From contig JAXHUM010000002.1 of assembly GCA_034189325.1 (NCBI GenBank), positions 1 through 58,055 on the forward strand: a DNA stretch of 58,055 nt, in the 5' to 3' direction. The stretch comes from JAXHUM01 sp034189325 (GTDB lineage: Bacteria > Desulfobacterota > DSM-4660 > Desulfatiglandales > Desulfatiglandaceae). Each line of letters opens with the position of its first letter. The first letter of the stretch is position 1. The notes under the pieces were generated by a model that worked only from the letters and a program-made list of their open reading frames with translations, was not told the origin of the DNA and made no database searches. Made by a program: the position numbers and the translations under genes. Below are positions 24,673 through 33,100 of this stretch, in pieces.

Positions 24673-25554
24673 TTATTCAACATTCTGGACCTGTTCTCTT
24701 AATTTTTCCAATTCAGTTTTCATTTCTACGACTATTTTTGAGATGGAAGAATCTGAGGCTTTTACACTTAGCGTATTGGCTTCTCTGTGCATCTCTTGGA
24801 TCAGGAATTCGAGTCTTCTTCCCAATGCGTCGTCAAGGGTCTGATAGTCGCGAAACTGTTTTATATGGCTCTTCAATCGAACAAGCTCCTCTGAAATATC
24901 CGATCGATCAGCGAAAAGAGTGATCTCCTGGAAAATACGCTCCTCATCCACGGCGATATCCTTTGAAATTTGTTCCATCTTTTCTTCAAGTCTCTTACGG
25001 TATAGTGTGATCAGCTCAGGTGCCCGGTTTTCGATTCTTTGGAGATCCTCTTCTAATAGGCCAAGTCTAAAAGAAAAATCTGCCTGGATTGCCGCCCCTT
25101 CCTTCATCTTCATTTCTTCCAGTGAATCAAGGGCATTTTTGAGGACCTCTTTGAAGCCCGAGGCGACGGTTTGGATGTCCTTCTGCAGGGGCCTGGCCAA
25201 AATCACATCTTTCAACTGGCAGAAAGCCTCAAGGCTAATCTTACGTTCAATTCCAAATTGCGCGGTCAACTGATCAAATATCTTGAAATATTCATGTGCA
25301 AGGGGCATGTTTAGTTCCAGGTCATAGGGGGCCGCCTTCCCACCATTCTCGATTTTTAGGGAGACTTCTACTCGTCCCCTTCTGACCCTTGAGGAAATGA
25401 TAGATCTGAGTTCATTATCCAGGGACTGGAATTCCTTAGGGGTTCTCAGAACAATATCTCTATAGCGATTATTCAGAGATTTGATTTCAGCGATGAATCG
25501 GTCATCTTCATGCTCGTATTCCCCCCTTCCATAGGCTGTCATACTTTTAACCAA
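24673..25554 (-). CDS. yicC: YicC-family endoribonuclease
   Basis: The 293-aa protein begins with the characteristic MVKSMTAYGRGE and contains EIKSLNNRYRD. It ends in the conserved C-terminal part with LGRRLEFLIQEMHREANTL and KTELEKLREQVQNVE. YicC of E. coli is a hexameric endoribonuclease acting on RNAs such as RyhB. The gene overlaps the DUF4416 gene by 8 bp, so the cluster is co-translated. Confidence 0.93.
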   Translation of the reverse strand: MVKSMTAYGRGEYEHEDDRFIAEIKSLNNRYRDIVLRTPKEFQSLDNELRSIISSRVRRGRVEVSLKIENGGKAAPYDLELNMPLAHEYFKIFDQLTAQFGIERKISLEAFCQLKDVILARPLQKDIQTVASGFKEVLKNALDSLEEMKMKEGAAIQADFSFRLGLLEEDLQRIENRAPELITLYRKRLEEKMEQISKDIAVDEERIFQEITLFADRSDISEELVRLKSHIKQFRDYQTLDDALGRRLEFLIQEMHREANTLSVKASDSSISKIVVEMKTELEKLREQVQNVE

Positions 25555-26086
25555 TGCGTCTCACCTCCTTGAGTTGATTCATATAGCGCTCCCTAATTTC
25601 ATTAAAATAGGATATCATTCCAGCTTCAGAGTAATCCGGGTAGGTCCATTTGAGAGGCCTGAAGCTACCCCTTTGAAAGATGAGAGTAGGGTCTGCAAAA
25701 ATGCCTTTTGAGAGATAGATCCTATGAATATAATTCTTCCCCGTGGCCAAGACCATTCTTTCTGCCGAAATGATGCCAGGATCTATATTGACTCTCCTGT
25801 TCCTATCCTTCAGATATTGCTGCTCAAGTCGATTGGTCTTTAGTTTTGCATCGACAAGGGAATCAGCAGATAACAACTCTGAGAAAGAAATAAGGCGGCG
25901 GTGGAGGGGCCAACCCATTTCTTTTTCATAATACCGCGTGCGGTCAAAAAGGAGTTCCGGGCTGATCCAATCAAAATCACCGAATATCTTTGAAAGCTCA
26001 CTTTGGATTTCTTCTAAGAGATCTTTTTCAGCTGAGAAAATGCTCGAGATGAGTTTGACCTGAGCTGGTTCGGAGGGATTGCTCAT
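25547..26086 (-). CDS. DUF4416 family protein
   Basis: The 179-aa protein is recognised by AQVKLISSIFSAEKDLLEE at the N terminus, then DWISPELLFDRTRYYEKEMG, RRVNIDPGIIS and LSKGIFADPTLIFQRG. DUF4416 has no assigned function and is found mainly in Desulfobacterota and relatives next to yicC. It is the first gene of the cluster; the ATG is preceded by AAGGAGG-like sequence. A link to RNA or nucleotide metabolism is suggested only by its neighbours. Confidence 0.85.
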   Translation of the reverse strand: MSNPSEPAQVKLISSIFSAEKDLLEEIQSELSKIFGDFDWISPELLFDRTRYYEKEMGWPLHRRLISFSELLSADSLVDAKLKTNRLEQQYLKDRNRRVNIDPGIISAERMVLATGKNYIHRIYLSKGIFADPTLIFQRGSFRPLKWTYPDYSEAGMISYFNEIRERYMNQLKEVRRIG

Positions 26087-26547
26087 ATCAGGAACCTCCT
26101 TGAAGGGACTTCTTGAAAAGGAGTGATTCCAAAAGTCTCCATGAATGAGGATTGCGGGAGTCTCGCCTGCTCGGTCGGGAGATCAAGATCAAGACGGAGA
26201 AGAGTGAACCTGGATGCATCTGTTTAATATTCCAAGGATTATTTATAGCATAAAGCAGAGATTGGGCAAAAAGACCATTTATGGATGGACTTCAAACAGT
26301 ATGTCATCTTCTATATCATTCCGGCGCATTGTTGTCCACAACCATTCTCAGATAACTGTCCGAGCCACTTTACCTTTAGGAGTGATGGGGCGTCATTACT
26401 GTCTTGTCCTATTTTTATGAAACCTTCAACAGTTAGGATCTCTTTGCGCTGAAGGGGTATGTTGACTTTTTCATTTTACTCTATTAACTAGTATTCCTGA
26501 AAGGCCTATAGCCTTTATTACACATCTATTTTAGGGCCGGAATAGCC
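26087..26547. other. Intergenic region before trkA
   Basis: About 460 bp between two divergent clusters. A TTGACT occurs at 26462-26467, but no good -10 follows at 16-18 nt. A 68-codon frame inside (26214-26420) lacks a ribosome binding site and any recognisable features. I see no RNA gene or repeat. Confidence 0.4.
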
Positions 26548-27906
26548 ATGAAAATAATCATTGTCGGCGCAGGCGAAGTAGGCTTCCATATCACCCAGCG
26601 CCTTTCGGAAGAAGGTCATGATGTGGTCTTAATTGACCAAGACAACGAAAAAATCAAAAGGGTTACTGAAAATCTCGATGTCCAGGCCTATCTTGGCTCG
26701 GGTACAAGCCCCGGTTTACTCAAGACGGCCGGGATCAGAGAGGCAGACCTGTTTGTTGCTGCCACGGATTCTGATGAAGTCAATCTGATAGCCTGTCTCC
26801 TTGGGAAAAACCTTAATCAATACATGGTCAAAATCGCTCGTGTGAGGAATCAAGAATACATGGAGGAGGTTGGGTTGTTTAGTCAGGACCTCCTTGGGAT
26901 AGACCATATTATTAACCCGCAATCACTGATGGTAAAGACCATCCAGAGCTTGATGGAAATACCGGGCACTACCGAGGTGATCGATTTTGTAGAGGGAAGA
27001 GTAAAACTCATCGGTCTGACTATACCAGGAGATTCTCCCCTTGCCGGTCGAAAATTATCCACTTTAAAGGAACGTGGTGAAAAACTACTTATAGGCGCCA
27101 TTGTGAGGGGTGATCAGGTGGTTATACCGGACGGCAGGGATACTATCATGGCCGATGACTTGCTGTATGTTGTTGTCAGGAGCAACGATTTAAACGATGC
27201 ACTCCGCCTTTTTAAAACGAAAGAAGAGACCCTGAGAAGAGTCATCATCATCGGCGCGGGACAGACCGGAACGGATCTGGCAACGGCGCTGGATCATAGA
27301 AAAATCAATGCGAAAATCATCGACAAGGACAGGGAGGTCTGTGCGACCCTTGCAGAAAGGCTCGAAAGGGTCATTGTGATTCATGGGGATGGCACGGATA
27401 GAGATCTACTCCAGGAGGAAAATGTTGCCGATGTCGATATCATCGTTGCCATTACGGGGGATGAAGAAAGCAACGTGTTGATTTCGTTGCTTGCCAAAGG
27501 CCTCGGGGCCAAAAGAAGCATTACACGGGTCAGCAAGCTAAGCTATATTCCGCTTGTTTCCGCCATAGGTATTGACACTGTCGTCAGCCCACGACTATCT
27601 GCGGTCCGGGCTATTCTTCAATACATCAGACGCGGAAAGATTATTTCCGTGGCCCCCCTGAAGGGAGAGCACGCTGAGGCTATCGAAGCCGAGGCCCTGG
27701 AAACATCCGGCATCACAAATACCCCCCTATCAAAGATAAAATTCCCCAAAGGCGCCATTGTCGGGACAATCGTCAGGGGAGAACATGTCATTATCCCAAC
27801 GGGAGACAGCATCATCCTTCCCCAAGACCGTCTTATCATCTTTGCGCTTCAAGAAGTGGTCCCTAAACTGGAAAAGCTTCTTACCGTAAAGCTGGAATAT
27901 TTCTGA
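26548..27906 (+). CDS. trkA: Trk potassium uptake regulatory protein TrkA
   Basis: The 452-aa cytosolic protein has two RCK modules, each a Rossmann domain (MKIIIVGAGEVG at residue 1; RVIIIGAGQTGTDLA near residue 230) followed by a TrkA_C ligand-binding domain. It binds NAD(H) and gates the TrkH channel on the inner face of the membrane. It overlaps trkH by one base (TGATG), so the two are translated together. Confidence 0.96.
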   Translation: MKIIIVGAGEVGFHITQRLSEEGHDVVLIDQDNEKIKRVTENLDVQAYLGSGTSPGLLKTAGIREADLFVAATDSDEVNLIACLLGKNLNQYMVKIARVRNQEYMEEVGLFSQDLLGIDHIINPQSLMVKTIQSLMEIPGTTEVIDFVEGRVKLIGLTIPGDSPLAGRKLSTLKERGEKLLIGAIVRGDQVVIPDGRDTIMADDLLYVVVRSNDLNDALRLFKTKEETLRRVIIIGAGQTGTDLATALDHRKINAKIIDKDREVCATLAERLERVIVIHGDGTDRDLLQEENVADVDIIVAITGDEESNVLISLLAKGLGAKRSITRVSKLSYIPLVSAIGIDTVVSPRLSAVRAILQYIRRGKIISVAPLKGEHAEAIEAEALETSGITNTPLSKIKFPKGAIVGTIVRGEHVIIPTGDSIILPQDRLIIFALQEVVPKLEKLLTVKLEYF

Positions 27907-29354
27907 TGCATTTTTTGATTATAACTCGCTTTACCGGCTTACTGATTCTATTCCTGGGCATTTCCATGGCTGCGCCTCTCATCGTCTCTCTGATTTATGA
28001 TGATGGGAGCGCATACTCTCTCGGTCTTTCAATGATCATCACCTCAGGTGTCGGAATTGTCCTTTATTTGTCGACAAGACATCATAAAGAGGTGCACCTA
28101 AACCACCGAGATGGTGTGACAGTCGTGACCCTCGGCTGGATCATGTCGGGTCTGGTCGGGACTCTGCCCTTTCTTTTTTCGGGCTCAATACCCGATTTCA
28201 CTGACGCCTATTTTGAATCCATGTCCGGTTTTACAACAACCGGTTCCTCTGTGTTGGCCGATATTGAAGGGCTTCCAGAGGGGATCCTCTTTTGGAGGAG
28301 TCAGACGCAGTGGCTTGGAGGAATGGGGATTATCGTCCTATCTATCGCAATCCTTCCATTTCTGGGCGTTGGTGGGATGCAGCTCTACAAGGCCGAGATT
28401 CCAGGCCCTCTGGTCGACAAACTCAAGCCGAGGATATCAGAAACGGCAAAGACCTTGTGGAAGGTCTATGTGCTTATTACCCTAGTAGAAGTAATCCTTC
28501 TTTTTGCTGGGGGCATGTCACTTTTCGATGCCGTCTGCCACGCGTTCTGCTCAATGCCTACGGGCGGTTTTTCCACAAAAAACGCCAGTATTGCCTATTT
28601 TGGTACGCCATACCTCCAGATCGTCTTGATTGTCTTCATGATGCTTGCAGGGATTAATTTCTCACTTCATTATAGGATGATAAAAGGAAATGTGAGCTCT
28701 TTTTACCAGAATTCCGAGTGCAGAACCTTTCTTATCCTGACAGGCATATTTGCCCTTTCTATTGCATTTGACATTCATGGGGCACTATACCATTCTTTTT
28801 TCGATGCCCTTATGCACGCAACCTTCCAAGTGAGCTCCATTATTACCACGACCGGTTTTGTGACTGCAGATTACGCAAAATGGCCGCCTTTGTCACAAGC
28901 GATTCTTCTTGTTTGTATGTTTCTCGGCGCAATGGCCGGATCCACCGGCGGTGGGATTAAAATAATGCGAGTCATGCTCCTTTTCAGACAGAGCTACAAA
29001 GAGGTCTTCCGCATTATCCATCCCCATGCCGTAACCGTCATCAAGCTAGAGGGAAGGCCGGTCTCGGCCGAGATACTCAGCAGCATCTGGGGGTTTTTCA
29101 CACTGTATATGATCCTTTTCGTTATAGGCACTTTTATCATGTCCTTTATGGGACTTGATATATTCTCCGCCTTTGCATCTGTTGCTGCATCCATTGGAAA
29201 TATTGGGCCCGGTTTCGGCACTGTAGGTCCCGTCCACAACTACTCGGCGGTCCCTTTGGCGGGAAAATGGGTCTTGGTTTTGTGCATGTTACTCGGACGC
29301 CTGGAGATATACACTGTCATTGTCCTTTTTCTACCTGAATTCTGGCGCAAATGA
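27906..29354 (+). CDS. trkH: Trk/Ktr-type potassium transporter membrane subunit
   Basis: The 482-aa protein has about ten membrane helices and four selectivity-filter loops. The first is in FTTTGSSVL, another is in SMPTGGFSTKNAS, a third is in STTTG-like ITTTGFVTADY, and the last is in ASIGNIGPGFG. A conserved basic helix carries GGGIKIMRVMLL. It forms the dimeric K+ channel that TrkA controls. About 200 bp of gene-free sequence follow before the riboswitch promoter. Confidence 0.95.
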   Translation: MHFLIITRFTGLLILFLGISMAAPLIVSLIYDDGSAYSLGLSMIITSGVGIVLYLSTRHHKEVHLNHRDGVTVVTLGWIMSGLVGTLPFLFSGSIPDFTDAYFESMSGFTTTGSSVLADIEGLPEGILFWRSQTQWLGGMGIIVLSIAILPFLGVGGMQLYKAEIPGPLVDKLKPRISETAKTLWKVYVLITLVEVILLFAGGMSLFDAVCHAFCSMPTGGFSTKNASIAYFGTPYLQIVLIVFMMLAGINFSLHYRMIKGNVSSFYQNSECRTFLILTGIFALSIAFDIHGALYHSFFDALMHATFQVSSIITTTGFVTADYAKWPPLSQAILLVCMFLGAMAGSTGGGIKIMRVMLLFRQSYKEVFRIIHPHAVTVIKLEGRPVSAEILSSIWGFFTLYMILFVIGTFIMSFMGLDIFSAFASVAASIGNIGPGFGTVGPVHNYSAVPLAGKWVLVLCMLLGRLEIYTVIVLFLPEFWRK

Positions 29355-29581
29355 TCCTCTCGAGAATCTGATATTTTTACTCACACATCTCTTCCTCACC
29401 GCTGAAAAGCGGGGCCAAAGTGCGGGTTTGGTTGATTACGACAGACCCACGCTGAGAGATTGTCCTGGAAAAGAGAATAGAAAACAGAATACACGAGACA
29501 AAACTATTGTCATGTACATATAATTTATTTAAGTATTAGTTAATTTATATATAATAGGACTAAATATAATGCCAAAATCTG

Positions 29582-29610
29582 TTGACAAATGGGCCTATTT
29601 TTAATATCAT
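29582..29610 (+). promoter_or_regulatory. Promoter of the riboswitch-pilC transcript
   Basis: A perfect TTGACA (29582-29587) is followed after 17 nt by TATCAT (29605-29610). Transcription would begin near 29617, seven bases before the first paired helix of the riboswitch. Confidence 0.75.
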
Positions 29611-29623
29611 TATGAAAAGATGA

Positions 29624-29726
29624 TTGCGCTGAGAAAAGGCAAAGACGGCGAAAGGCGTCGACGCAAAACTACGGGTCTAAAGCCACATCGGCCATGATCG
29701 CCGGGTTACCGACGGTTGATACGCAA
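29624..29726 (+). ncRNA. Class I cyclic-di-GMP riboswitch (GEMM-I)
   Basis: The conserved GEMM-I elements occur in order and at the right spacing: GGCAAA (29638-29643), a P2 helix closed by a GAAA tetraloop (29650-29653), GACGCAAA (29659-29666), GGGTCTAAAG (29673-29682) and CCGGGTTACCGACGG (29701-29715). An outer helix can form between TTGCG (29624-29628) and CGCAA (29722-29726). This aptamer class binds the second messenger c-di-GMP. It lies directly after a strong promoter and upstream of an intrinsic terminator and pilC, so it probably controls pilus assembly genes by transcription attenuation. Whether the ligand turns genes on or off is not clear from sequence. Confidence 0.88.
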
Positions 29727-29893
29727 AGCGCCCATCCATGAAGGATCATTTTCGGGGCCTCTCAAACACTCCGTCCCCTTGAAGATCACGGCAAGGGGAA
29801 AGAAAGCCGAGGAGGTGCGTAGTGCTTCGAAAGTCCATTTTCCCCTGTAGAGCGGAGATTGGACATTGAGAATATCTGTGGGTTGGTGCTGGT

Positions 29894-29932
29894 AAATGCC
29901 TTTGGGTAAAGACGCTCGGGGGCATTTTTTTT
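29894..29932 (+). terminator. Intrinsic terminator, likely expression platform of the riboswitch
   Basis: AAATGCC (29894-29900) pairs with GGCATTT (29921-29927), extended by T-G wobbles, and the hairpin runs into eight T (29925-29932). It lies about 110 bp before the pilC start and has no other gene to terminate, so it is probably the switchable terminator. Confidence 0.75.
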
Positions 29933-30040
29933 CTATAGCCAAAGAGAGTGTGGTAGATGATTATGCATGTATCAGGCCTGGTCTAGGTTCGCGCGCATCA
30001 TTATATTTGTCAACGACGGAAAGGCATAGGGGGGATTCTT

Positions 30041-31249
30041 ATGCAGGTCTATAATTGGGTTGCAGAAACCAGAAGGGGGAAAGTTCTAAAAGGCGAGCTG
30101 GAGGCAGCGAGTGAGAAGATAGCACGACTTCAATTGAAGCGGCGCAACCTTACTGTCAAGAAAATAAAACCGAAACCAAAAGACCTCTTTGAAAACGTAG
30201 CCTTTCTTCAGCCGAAGATCAAAAAAAAGGACATCGTCATTTTCACTCGACAGTTCTCTACTATGATTGACGCAGGTCTTCCTCTTGTCCAGGGCCTTAC
30301 CATACTCGCTGATCAGACAGAGAATAAGACATTCAGAAATATCCTTAGACAAGTCACCAAGGATGTCGAGGGGGGATCGAGCTTAGCAGATGCCTTGAAA
30401 AAACACCCCAAAGTATTTGACAGTCTCTTTGTGAACCTCATTGCAGCCGGAGAAGTCGGCGGTATACTCGATACCATCCTCCAGCGCCTCTCAGCCTACA
30501 TTGAAAAGGCTGAAAAACTAAAGGCCCGAATCAAAGGGGCCATGACTTATCCCCTGGTGGTCGTGAGCATAGCCATAATCGTTATCGCCGTAATCCTTGT
30601 TTTTGTCATACCGGTATTTCAAGAGATGTTTAGTAGTATGGGTGCAGGCCTTCCCGTGCCTACTCAAATAGTCGTCAACATGAGTAATTTTATTAAAGGA
30701 AACATCATCTACATTGTTATCGCTTTGTTTCTAATGGGGTTTTTGTTCAAGCTGTACAGAAACTCAGACAGGGGGAGAAAACAGACTGACGCCATTGCGT
30801 TGAAACTGCCGGTCTTTGGTCCTCTTCTCAAGAAAGTCGCTGTGGCCAGGTTTACGCGCACGTTGGGAACAATGATCTCCAGCGGAGTCCCCATCCTGGA
30901 TGCCCTTACAGTGGTGGCTAAGACCTCCGGCAATGTCGTGTTGGAAGATGTTATTTATGAAGTCCGAGGGAGCATTGCTGAAGGACAGACCATTGCTGAA
31001 CCTCTCGCGGAGACAGAGATATTTCCGGCAATGGTTGTCCAGATGATTTCCGTGGGAGAAGCAACGGGAGCGCTCGATAGCATGCTTGAAAAGATTGCTG
31101 AATTCTACGAAGATGAAGTGGATGTGGCGGTTGATGCGCTTACTTCCATGTTAGAACCGTTGCTGATGGTGTTCCTCGGTGGCTCTATCGGAGGATTGGT
31201 CGTTGCCATGTACCTGCCTATCTTCAAAATGGCCGCGGCCCTCGGGTAG
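30041..31249 (+). CDS. pilC: Type IV pilus inner-membrane platform protein PilC (GspF family)
   Basis: The 402-aa protein starts MQVYNWVAETRRGKVLKGEL and has two T2SF domains (about residues 70-195 and 272-395). Each contains the family core (FTRQFSTMIDAGLPL; RFTRTLGTMISSGVPI) and the acidic GEVGG/GEATGAL motif. There are three membrane helices. PilC couples the extension ATPase PilB to pilin assembly. The AGGGGGG ribosome site precedes the ATG. pilB and pilT are not here, but the order pilC-pilS matches Geobacter and Myxococcus pilus loci. Upstream control is by the c-di-GMP riboswitch. Confidence 0.93.
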   Translation: MQVYNWVAETRRGKVLKGELEAASEKIARLQLKRRNLTVKKIKPKPKDLFENVAFLQPKIKKKDIVIFTRQFSTMIDAGLPLVQGLTILADQTENKTFRNILRQVTKDVEGGSSLADALKKHPKVFDSLFVNLIAAGEVGGILDTILQRLSAYIEKAEKLKARIKGAMTYPLVVVSIAIIVIAVILVFVIPVFQEMFSSMGAGLPVPTQIVVNMSNFIKGNIIYIVIALFLMGFLFKLYRNSDRGRKQTDAIALKLPVFGPLLKKVAVARFTRTLGTMISSGVPILDALTVVAKTSGNVVLEDVIYEVRGSIAEGQTIAEPLAETEIFPAMVVQMISVGEATGALDSMLEKIAEFYEDEVDVAVDALTSMLEPLLMVFLGGSIGGLVVAMYLPIFKMAAALG

Positions 31250-31259
31250 TCGTGACAGG

Positions 31260-32987
31260 ATGAAAGAAGTAAAGCGCCCTCAAGGTGAGATCGCCCGTCA
31301 ACTCAAAGTCCTTATGCTCTTGAGGGTCGTCTTTATTTCTCTTCTATTAGGGGCTTTTATCTTCGTACTTGTCAAGCAACAAAAGCCCTATTCTCAGTAT
31401 GTCCAAACTTTCCATTACCTACTCATAGCCGCAGTCTATTTCCTGACTTTTTTTTATGTCCTTGTGTTCAAATATGCCAAGACGCTCGTGTGGCTTGTCT
31501 ATATTCAATTTTTCATAGATGTCCTGATAGTTACGGCAATTGTTTTCGCTACAGGCGGCATTGAGAGTATTTTTTCATTTCTCTATATTTTTGTGATTTT
31601 TGGCGGGAGCATCATCCTCTACAGGAGAGGAGGAATCGCCATTGCGTCTATCAGTAGCATCTTCTATGGTCTCCTCCTTGATCTCCAATATTTCGGGGTT
31701 ATCCACCCGTTGGGGATTAGGCAGATTTCTCCATCCGAATACCAGAGTTTCCACATTTTCTATCAGATCCTGGTGAACATTGCGGCCTTTTACATGGTGG
31801 CTATTCTGAGCAGTTTTCTATCCGAACAAGCTAGGCAAAGCCGTGCTGAGCTGAAAGCGAGACAGTCGGATATAGAAAAACTGGAAGCCCTCAACGAGAG
31901 CATTATAAAGAGTATCAAATCAGCCCTTATTGTGTTGGATCATTATGACAGAATTATCCTCTTCAATCCTGCAGCCGAGGAGATCCTGGAGATGAAGGCT
32001 GATGCTGCAACAGGACACCCAATAGATGAGAGTCTCCCTTTTCTAAAGGATTACCTCTCACAATTGAACGTAAAGACAAATGAAAGATCAAAAAAAGGTC
32101 GCTCGTTTATTGATTTCCCCTATTCCAGAGGTAAGAACCAAGAGATCTATCTTCGCCTTTCAGTGTCACCCCTTGGGTTTCGCAAAAAAGATGAGAAAGG
32201 CCTCATTCTCATACTCCAGGACTTGACTGAGAGCAGAAAGATCGAAGAGGAAATGAAAAAGGTGGAAGGTTTGGCCCTGGTCGGTCAGCTCGCAGCAGGG
32301 ATCGCTCATGAAATCAGAAATCCAATGGCGTCTATCAGCGGCTCTATTCAGATGTTAAAACGCGGACTCGACGAGGATGATGTTAATGCTCGTCTTATGG
32401 ACATTGTATCTAGAGAGATAAATCGGCTAAACCATCTAATCAGCGATTTCCTGTTTTATGCCAGACCCAAGACGGCAAATTTCTCGGAGTTTAATCTGAA
32501 TCAAGTGATTTCAGAATCCCTTACTCTTTTTAGAAACAATCAGGATCTCTCAGATAGAATCAAAATCGTCACAGATCTTGATGAGACAATTGACCTCAGA
32601 TCCGATCCAGCCCAGATCAAACAGGCTTTGTGGAATCTTCTCCTGAACGCCCGTGACGCCATGTCGGAAGGCGGTACATTGCATATCTCAACGGAGAAGG
32701 GTCCAAATGGAACTGAGCAAGAGATGGTGAGAATCACTGTCCGTGATACGGGGACAGGATTCAATCATGAGGCCCTTTCCAAACTGTTCACCCCCTTTTA
32801 TACGACCAAAGAGGAAGGTTCCGGTTTGGGACTGGCCACCGTTAAGAGAATAGTCGAAGGCCTTCACGGAGAAATTACCGGCAGTAATCATCCAGAGGGT
32901 GGAGCGCAAATTTTAATGTCGTTCCCCTTGTGTCCTCGCCACATGCCCTCGAACGGCAACGGCCTAATAACCTCTAACCCCTCATAA
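31260..32987 (+). CDS. pilS: Sensor histidine kinase PilS-like
   Basis: The 576-aa protein has six or so membrane segments in the first 190 residues, a short coiled stretch, a PAS domain (about 220-330), and a kinase core with the phosphorylated His in GIAHEIRNPMASISGS. The N, G1 and G2 boxes follow in LLNARDAMSEGG, VRDTGTGF and GSGLGLATVKRIVEG. PilS normally phosphorylates the NtrC-type regulator PilR to drive pilin transcription. No pilR is adjacent here. The gene begins 10 nt after pilC, so it is part of the riboswitch-controlled unit. Confidence 0.88.
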   Translation: MKEVKRPQGEIARQLKVLMLLRVVFISLLLGAFIFVLVKQQKPYSQYVQTFHYLLIAAVYFLTFFYVLVFKYAKTLVWLVYIQFFIDVLIVTAIVFATGGIESIFSFLYIFVIFGGSIILYRRGGIAIASISSIFYGLLLDLQYFGVIHPLGIRQISPSEYQSFHIFYQILVNIAAFYMVAILSSFLSEQARQSRAELKARQSDIEKLEALNESIIKSIKSALIVLDHYDRIILFNPAAEEILEMKADAATGHPIDESLPFLKDYLSQLNVKTNERSKKGRSFIDFPYSRGKNQEIYLRLSVSPLGFRKKDEKGLILILQDLTESRKIEEEMKKVEGLALVGQLAAGIAHEIRNPMASISGSIQMLKRGLDEDDVNARLMDIVSREINRLNHLISDFLFYARPKTANFSEFNLNQVISESLTLFRNNQDLSDRIKIVTDLDETIDLRSDPAQIKQALWNLLLNARDAMSEGGTLHISTEKGPNGTEQEMVRITVRDTGTGFNHEALSKLFTPFYTTKEEGSGLGLATVKRIVEGLHGEITGSNHPEGGAQILMSFPLCPRHMPSNGNGLITSNPS

Positions 32988-33100
32988 CCCTGCAATAAAG
33001 GAAGGCTTATAGCGCCTGCATACAGCCGGATGGAATATCATATCCAGGACACGGGAACGTCATTGACAGAGGTCTTCGGAAAGCAGATTCAAGGAGAATA

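Noticed and set aside
26214..26420. A 68-codon frame before trkA
   Set aside because: No ribosome site, no recognisable domain and odd composition. Probably chance in a gene-free gap.
29706..29942. A 78-codon minus-strand reading frame upstream of pilC
   Set aside because: It lies over the riboswitch and its terminator on the opposite strand and has no ribosome site or recognisable features.
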